Shown piece by piece: positions 61,951-64,000 of a stretch of 64,000 nt of DNA. The position numbers and the translations under genes are program-made. Numbering within the stretch: position 1 is the stretch's first letter; the number at the start of each line of letters is the position of its first letter. The notes beneath the pieces were generated by a model. The model ran no database searches and was not told the DNA's origin. It saw only the letters and a list, made by a program, of their open reading frames with translations. Origin of the DNA: Enterobacter sp. RHBSTW-00994 (lineage in GTDB: Bacteria > Pseudomonadota > Gammaproteobacteria > Enterobacterales > Enterobacteriaceae); NCBI RefSeq assembly GCF_013782625.1, contig NZ_CP056199.1, positions 4,172,588-4,236,587 on the forward strand. The letters run 5' to 3'.

Positions 61951-62090
61951 TTGACAGCACACCATTCGGTGTGCTGACGATTTTAACCCGACCTTCTTCG
62001 CATCCTCGCGACTAATGACAACCGACACCCCCATGGGTGAAGCCTCTCATTAGCCGCGCGAACCTCTGCAATGAAGATCATTTATAGCAA
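61951..62090 (-). promoter_or_regulatory. pnp autoregulatory leader (RNase III stem-loops)
   Basis: Close to the start codon a perfect hairpin CAGCACACC/GGTGTGCTG (61955-61976, loop ATTC). Further out a long interrupted stem from about 61996 to 62085 pairs CTAATGA with TCATTAG, CACCC with GGGTG and CGCG with CGCG. This is the architecture known in E. coli, where RNase III cuts the long stem and PNPase then destabilises its own mRNA. Confidence 0.8.
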
Positions 62091-62156
62091 CAATACAATA
62101 GTTTCCAGTGAATTGCTGCCGTCTGGTTGAAAAAAGGGGCCATCAGGCCCCCTTTT
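61977..62156 (+). ncRNA. sraG: Possible SraG small RNA
   Basis: E. coli encodes the small RNA SraG in the pnp-rpsO gap on the strand opposite to both genes. The gap is preserved here and the plus strand ends in GGGGCC, ATCA, GGCCCCC, TTTTC (62136-62156), a usable terminator. No clear plus-strand promoter was identified, so the 5' end is a guess. Confidence 0.35.
62130..62152 (-). terminator. rpsO terminator
   Basis: On the minus strand GGGGCC, loop TGAT, GGCCCC, then six T (plus-strand A at 62130-62135). It lies 21 bases after the rpsO stop, and some readthrough feeds pnp. Confidence 0.9.
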
Positions 62157-62172
62157 CTGAAACTCGCAAGAC

Positions 62173-62620
<448 letters not shown>

Positions 62621-62704
62621 GCGCCCAGCAGATTGTTAAACAATTTGCCGGACGTTAAGCGGCGATATTCTACTCGTCTCCCCTGCTTACCGCAAGGCAA
62701 GCCG

Positions 62705-63649
62705 TTATGCAGGATATTCAACCACCAGACGACGCGGCGCTACACGACCCTCGTCATCCATTTCGCCCATGCCAATGAACGTATTGTTCTCGCCTTCCGT
62801 CACACGCACCAAGCCTTCATACGGGGTTTCAGTGGAACGAACTGGGTTACCATTTTTAAAGTAAACAGAAGACGTTAACGGCAAATTGACGACTGGAAAA
62901 TCAGAGGCCGGACTGTCCATTGGCATCAGCAGCGGATCAAGCAAATCCGCTGTAGGGATCCCTTGTGCTTCAGCCTGCTCAACCAATGAGTAAAGATGCT
63001 CAAGCGTTACCATACGCTCAACCGGGTACTTACTCACGGCTAAACGACGCAAATAAATCACATGCGCACCACAACCCAGCTTTTCGCCCAGGTCATCGAT
63101 GATAGTACGAATATAGGTCCCTTTCGAACAATGAACTTCCAGCTCTAGTTCATCACCTTCATGGCGAATGAAGAGCAGTTCATATACAGTGATTGGGCGA
63201 GCTTCGCGCGGAACCTCAATTCCTTGACGCGCATATTCGTAGAGTTTTTTACCCTGATACTTCAACGCCGAATACATCGACGGAACCTGCAAGGTATCGC
63301 CCCGGAAACTTTCCAATGCGGCATCAAGCTGCTCGGCACTAAACGCTATCGGGCGCTCTTCAACGACCAACCCATCAGCATCGGAGGTATCGGTACGTTG
63401 GCCAAGTTTCGCAATGACACGGTAGCGTTTATCAGAATCGAGCAGATACTGAGAAAATTTTGTCGCTTCCCCCAGACAGACAGGCAACATACCTGTTGCC
63501 AGAGGGTCCAGCGCACCGGTATGTCCGGCACGGTTAGCATTATAAATTCGTTTTACTTTTTGCAGCACGTCATTGCTGGAAGCCCCTTGAGGTTTATCCA
63601 GCAGCAACACGCCGTGCACATCGCGACCGCGACGACGAGGACGACTCAT
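62705..63649 (-). CDS. truB: tRNA pseudouridine-55 synthase TruB
   Basis: Forms pseudouridine 55 in the T-loop of tRNAs and also acts as a tRNA chaperone. 314 residues, the E. coli length. The catalytic aspartate is D48 in [14 protein letters not shown]-terminal PUA-like domain covers about 250-310. The ATG shares one base with the rbfA stop (TGATG), showing tight coupling. Confidence 0.97.
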   Translation of the reverse strand: MSRPRRRGRDVHGVLLLDKPQGASSNDVLQKVKRIYNANRAGHTGALDPLATGMLPVCLGEATKFSQYLLDSDKRYRVIAKLGQRTDTSDADGLVVEERPIAFSAEQLDAALESFRGDTLQVPSMYSALKYQGKKLYEYARQGIEVPREARPITVYELLFIRHEGDELELEVHCSKGTYIRTIIDDLGEKLGCGAHVIYLRRLAVSKYPVERMVTLEHLYSLVEQAEAQGIPTADLLDPLLMPMDSPASDFPVVNLPLTSSVYFKNGNPVRSTETPYEGLVRVTEGENNTFIGMGEMDDEGRVAPRRLVVEYPA

Positions 63650-64000
63650 CAGTCCTCCTTGCTGTCGTCCGGGTTAACACGACGCTCATCGTCATGCTTA
63701 ACCACGCTTGTCACCAGGTTGGACATGCGCATACCTTCTACCAGTGAGTTGTCATAGAAGAAAGTCAATTCCGGCACGATACGCAGACGCATCGCTTTAC
63801 CAAGAAGAGAGCGGATAAATCCTGACGCTTCCTGTAATGCTTTGATGCCGTTTTTCACTGCGGCTTCGTCCTGATCGTTCAGAAACGTCACGAATACTTT
63901 GGCATAGGCCAGGTCGCGAGACATTTCAACCCCCGAAACTGTCGTCATCATGCCGACACGTGGGTCTTTAATTTCACGCTGCAGGATGAGCGCAATCTCT
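63649..64000 (-). CDS. rbfA: Ribosome-binding factor A RbfA (5' end outside the window)
   Basis: Late 30S maturation and cold-shock factor. Only the last 117 codons are inside the window; the reading frame runs off the end at 64000, and the first visible residues, [20 protein letters not shown], match the RbfA region starting around residue 18. The internal Met at 63951 is therefore not the start. The KH-type fold continues with [19 protein letters not shown], and the protein ends NPDDSKED. infB is expected next. Confidence 0.95.
   Translation of the reverse strand, partial: EIALILQREIKDPRVGMMTTVSGVEMSRDLAYAKVFVTFLNDQDEAAVKNGIKALQEASGFIRSLLGKAMRLRIVPELTFFYDNSLVEGMRMSNLVTSVVKHDDERRVNPDDSKED

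Overview
The window is a chromosomal segment of an enteric gammaproteobacterium (Enterobacteriaceae). Nearly every gene is a close, same-length counterpart of an Escherichia coli gene in E. coli order (sstT through rbfA). Several E. coli K-12 neighbours are missing (yhaI, tdcF, tdcG, yhbO, the yraHIJK fimbrial genes) and the aga cluster is intact. This gene content, together with ERIC and REP repeats, fits an Enterobacter, Lelliottia or Citrobacter type genome; the species cannot be fixed from the sequence alone. No prophage, insertion sequence, CRISPR array or tRNA was seen.

Layout. 1-2.1 kb: Na+/serine-threonine symporter sstT and convergent ygjV. 2.1-7.8 kb: hexuronate catabolism (uxaC-uxaA operon, divergent exuT, then the repressor exuR). 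8-12.9 kb: envelope and stress genes yqjA-mzrA, yqjC-D-E-K, yqjF, yqjG, yhaH. 12.9-17.3 kb: yhaJ regulator, yhaK pirin, and the cysteine catabolic pair cyuA-cyuP. 17.5-18 kb: a small Spy/CpxP-like periplasmic protein gene in the place where E. coli has tdcG and tdcF. 18.1-25 kb: anaerobic threonine operon tdcABCDE. 25.7-26.1 kb: rnpB (RNase P RNA, 377 nt). 26.1-32.4 kb: galactarate/glucarate genes garPLRK and divergent garD. 32.4-43.7 kb: complete N-acetylgalactosamine/galactosamine cluster agaR, kbaZ-agaVWEFA, agaS-kbaY-agaBCDI with two mannose-family PTS permeases. 43.7-50.5 kb: rsmI, lpoA, yraN, diaA, dolP, yraQ, yraR, yhbP. 50.6-55.2 kb: yhbQ, yhbS, ubiT, ubiU-ubiV (O2-independent ubiquinone synthesis) and yhbW. 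55.3-64 kb: mtr, then deaD, yrbN, nlpI, pnp, rpsO, truB and the 3' part of rbfA, the conserved RNA-decay and ribosome block.

How it works together. About half the window is inducible sugar-acid and amino-sugar catabolism feeding pyruvate, glycerate and triose phosphate. Each module has its own regulator or operator set, and CRP-like sites are visible at exuT/uxaC, tdcA and garD. Regulatory signals readable from sequence include AgaR operator repeats at both aga promoters, a class II CRP site plus an ExuR-like palindrome before a long structured exuT leader, an rnpB promoter whose -35 box contains the garK stop codon, and the pnp autoregulatory leader. The most noteworthy non-textbook points are the Spy-like gene at the tdc operon end, the identical 11-nt overlaps of the two EIIC/EIID gene pairs, the directly abutting in-frame agaD/agaI junction, and a motif shared by the yqjF and yhaK promoters. 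I did not find a clearly new biological system.
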